A DNA stretch of 34,041 bases, taken from Luteimonas_C sp035250245 (lineage in GTDB: Bacteria > Pseudomonadota > Gammaproteobacteria > Xanthomonadales > Xanthomonadaceae). The notes below the pieces were generated by a model that was not told where the DNA came from, did no database searches, and was given only the letters and a program-made list of their open reading frames with translations. Location: positions 1 to 34,041 of the forward strand of contig DATFFH010000069.1 in assembly GCA_035250245.1 (NCBI GenBank), read 5' to 3'. Numbering within the stretch: the stretch's first letter is position 1; each line of letters starts with the position of its first letter. The translations under genes and the position numbers were made by a program. Shown one piece after another: positions 33,661-34,041 of this stretch.

Positions 33661-34041
33661 CGCCGCAGCGGCCGCAGCCGCGAGATAGCCACGCCGAACG
33701 TCGCCGCCAGCAGCACCACGCGCATCATTTCGGTGAACAGCGCCGGTCGCAGCGACAACGGTCCGTTGAACAGCAGGCCGATCGGCTGGCCGATCACGCT
33801 CCACCAGGCCGGATCGTTCGGCCCGATCAGGTTCACCGCCACGCGCCAGGCCCAGGCGTCGACGAAAGCCAGCAATTGCCAGCACACGCACAGCATCAGG
33901 AGCGCGGGCAAACCGGCGCGCAGCACCAGGCGCAGGCTGTTCACCACCGGCACGCCCTTGTTGTTCCAGCCGGCGCTGGCCTTGTCGGCCACCTTGCGCG
34001 CCAGCATCGGCAAGTTGCGATAACGCCGGCCCAGATAGCGC
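33657..34041 (-). CDS. Partial membrane protein, cut by the window edge
   Basis: The frame is open to the right end of the window (reading RYLGRRYRNLPMLARKVADK at the left of the visible part), so the start is probably outside; a TTG at 34013 is possible but weak. The visible residues carry about three hydrophobic segments: LRAGLPALLMLCVCWQLLAF, WWSVIGQPIGLLF, and MMRVVLLAATFGVAISRL. They end with a basic tail. Multi-pass membrane protein of unknown function, convergent with the triple-anchor genes. Confidence 0.6.
   Translation of the reverse strand, partial: RYLGRRYRNLPMLARKVADKASAGWNNKGVPVVNSLRLVLRAGLPALLMLCVCWQLLAFVDAWAWRVAVNLIGPNDPAWWSVIGQPIGLLFNGPLSLRPALFTEMMRVVLLAATFGVAISRLRPLRR

Overview
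The window looks like chromosomal DNA from a member of the Xanthomonadaceae, probably Lysobacter or a close relative. I base this on GC-rich codon use, on MnmG, TamA/TamB, GlyQ/GlyS, TatABC, HemH, RdgC and TtcA proteins of gammaproteobacterial/xanthomonad type, and on several families of intergenic palindromes typical of these genomes. The genus is an inference; there is no rRNA gene to fix it.

Layout. (1) 150-2875: mnmG (tRNA wobble-U modification), overlapping by 4 bases a polymerase-beta-type nucleotidyltransferase. (2) 2969-4681: a divergent pair, a DUF2007-type protein and a secreted sialidase-like lipoprotein. (3) 4890-6550: a stretch of lower-GC small ORFs separated by four attC-like sites plus one collapsed remnant, i.e. 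an integron cassette array with no integrase in view (a CALIN-type cluster). Its cassettes carry an unknown 116-aa protein, a reverse-oriented two-helix membrane peptide, a probable double-CXXCG (Sit-immunity-like) protein and a 53-codon ORF. (4) 6551-6935: no supported gene, possibly the end of a decayed insertion element. (5) 6936-9883: a translationally coupled pair, a GNAT/LuxI-fold acyltransferase and a ThiF(E1)-nitroreductase fusion of the Rv1355c/MoeY type. It looks like a small uncharacterised biosynthetic module. (6) 9931-16645, minus strand: tamA-tamB-alkZ-like, all with overlapping stop/start codons. (7) 16807-19954, minus strand: glyQ-glyS, with a repeat-filled gap and a low-GC internal patch in glyS. 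(8) 20035-21751: a glutamine amidotransferase and a BPSS1780-family membrane protein. (9) 21783-24860, minus strand: a SYLF lipid-binding protein, tatA, tatB, tatC and an RDD membrane protein. (10) 25191-26973: hemH overlapping an alpha/beta hydrolase. (11) 27090-30908, minus strand: ttcA, rdgC, a YgjP-type metallopeptidase and a membrane-anchored unknown. (12) 30978-34041: a YdcH-like small protein, an unknown protein, three consecutive coupled single-helix-anchored beta-rich proteins, and a partial membrane protein running off the right edge.

Most of the window is housekeeping: tRNA modification and charging, heme synthesis, Tat export and outer-membrane assembly. The accessory part is 4.7-9.9 kb, where the cassette array sits directly beside the acyltransferase/E1-nitroreductase operon. 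I consider that stretch the most likely to hold something undescribed.
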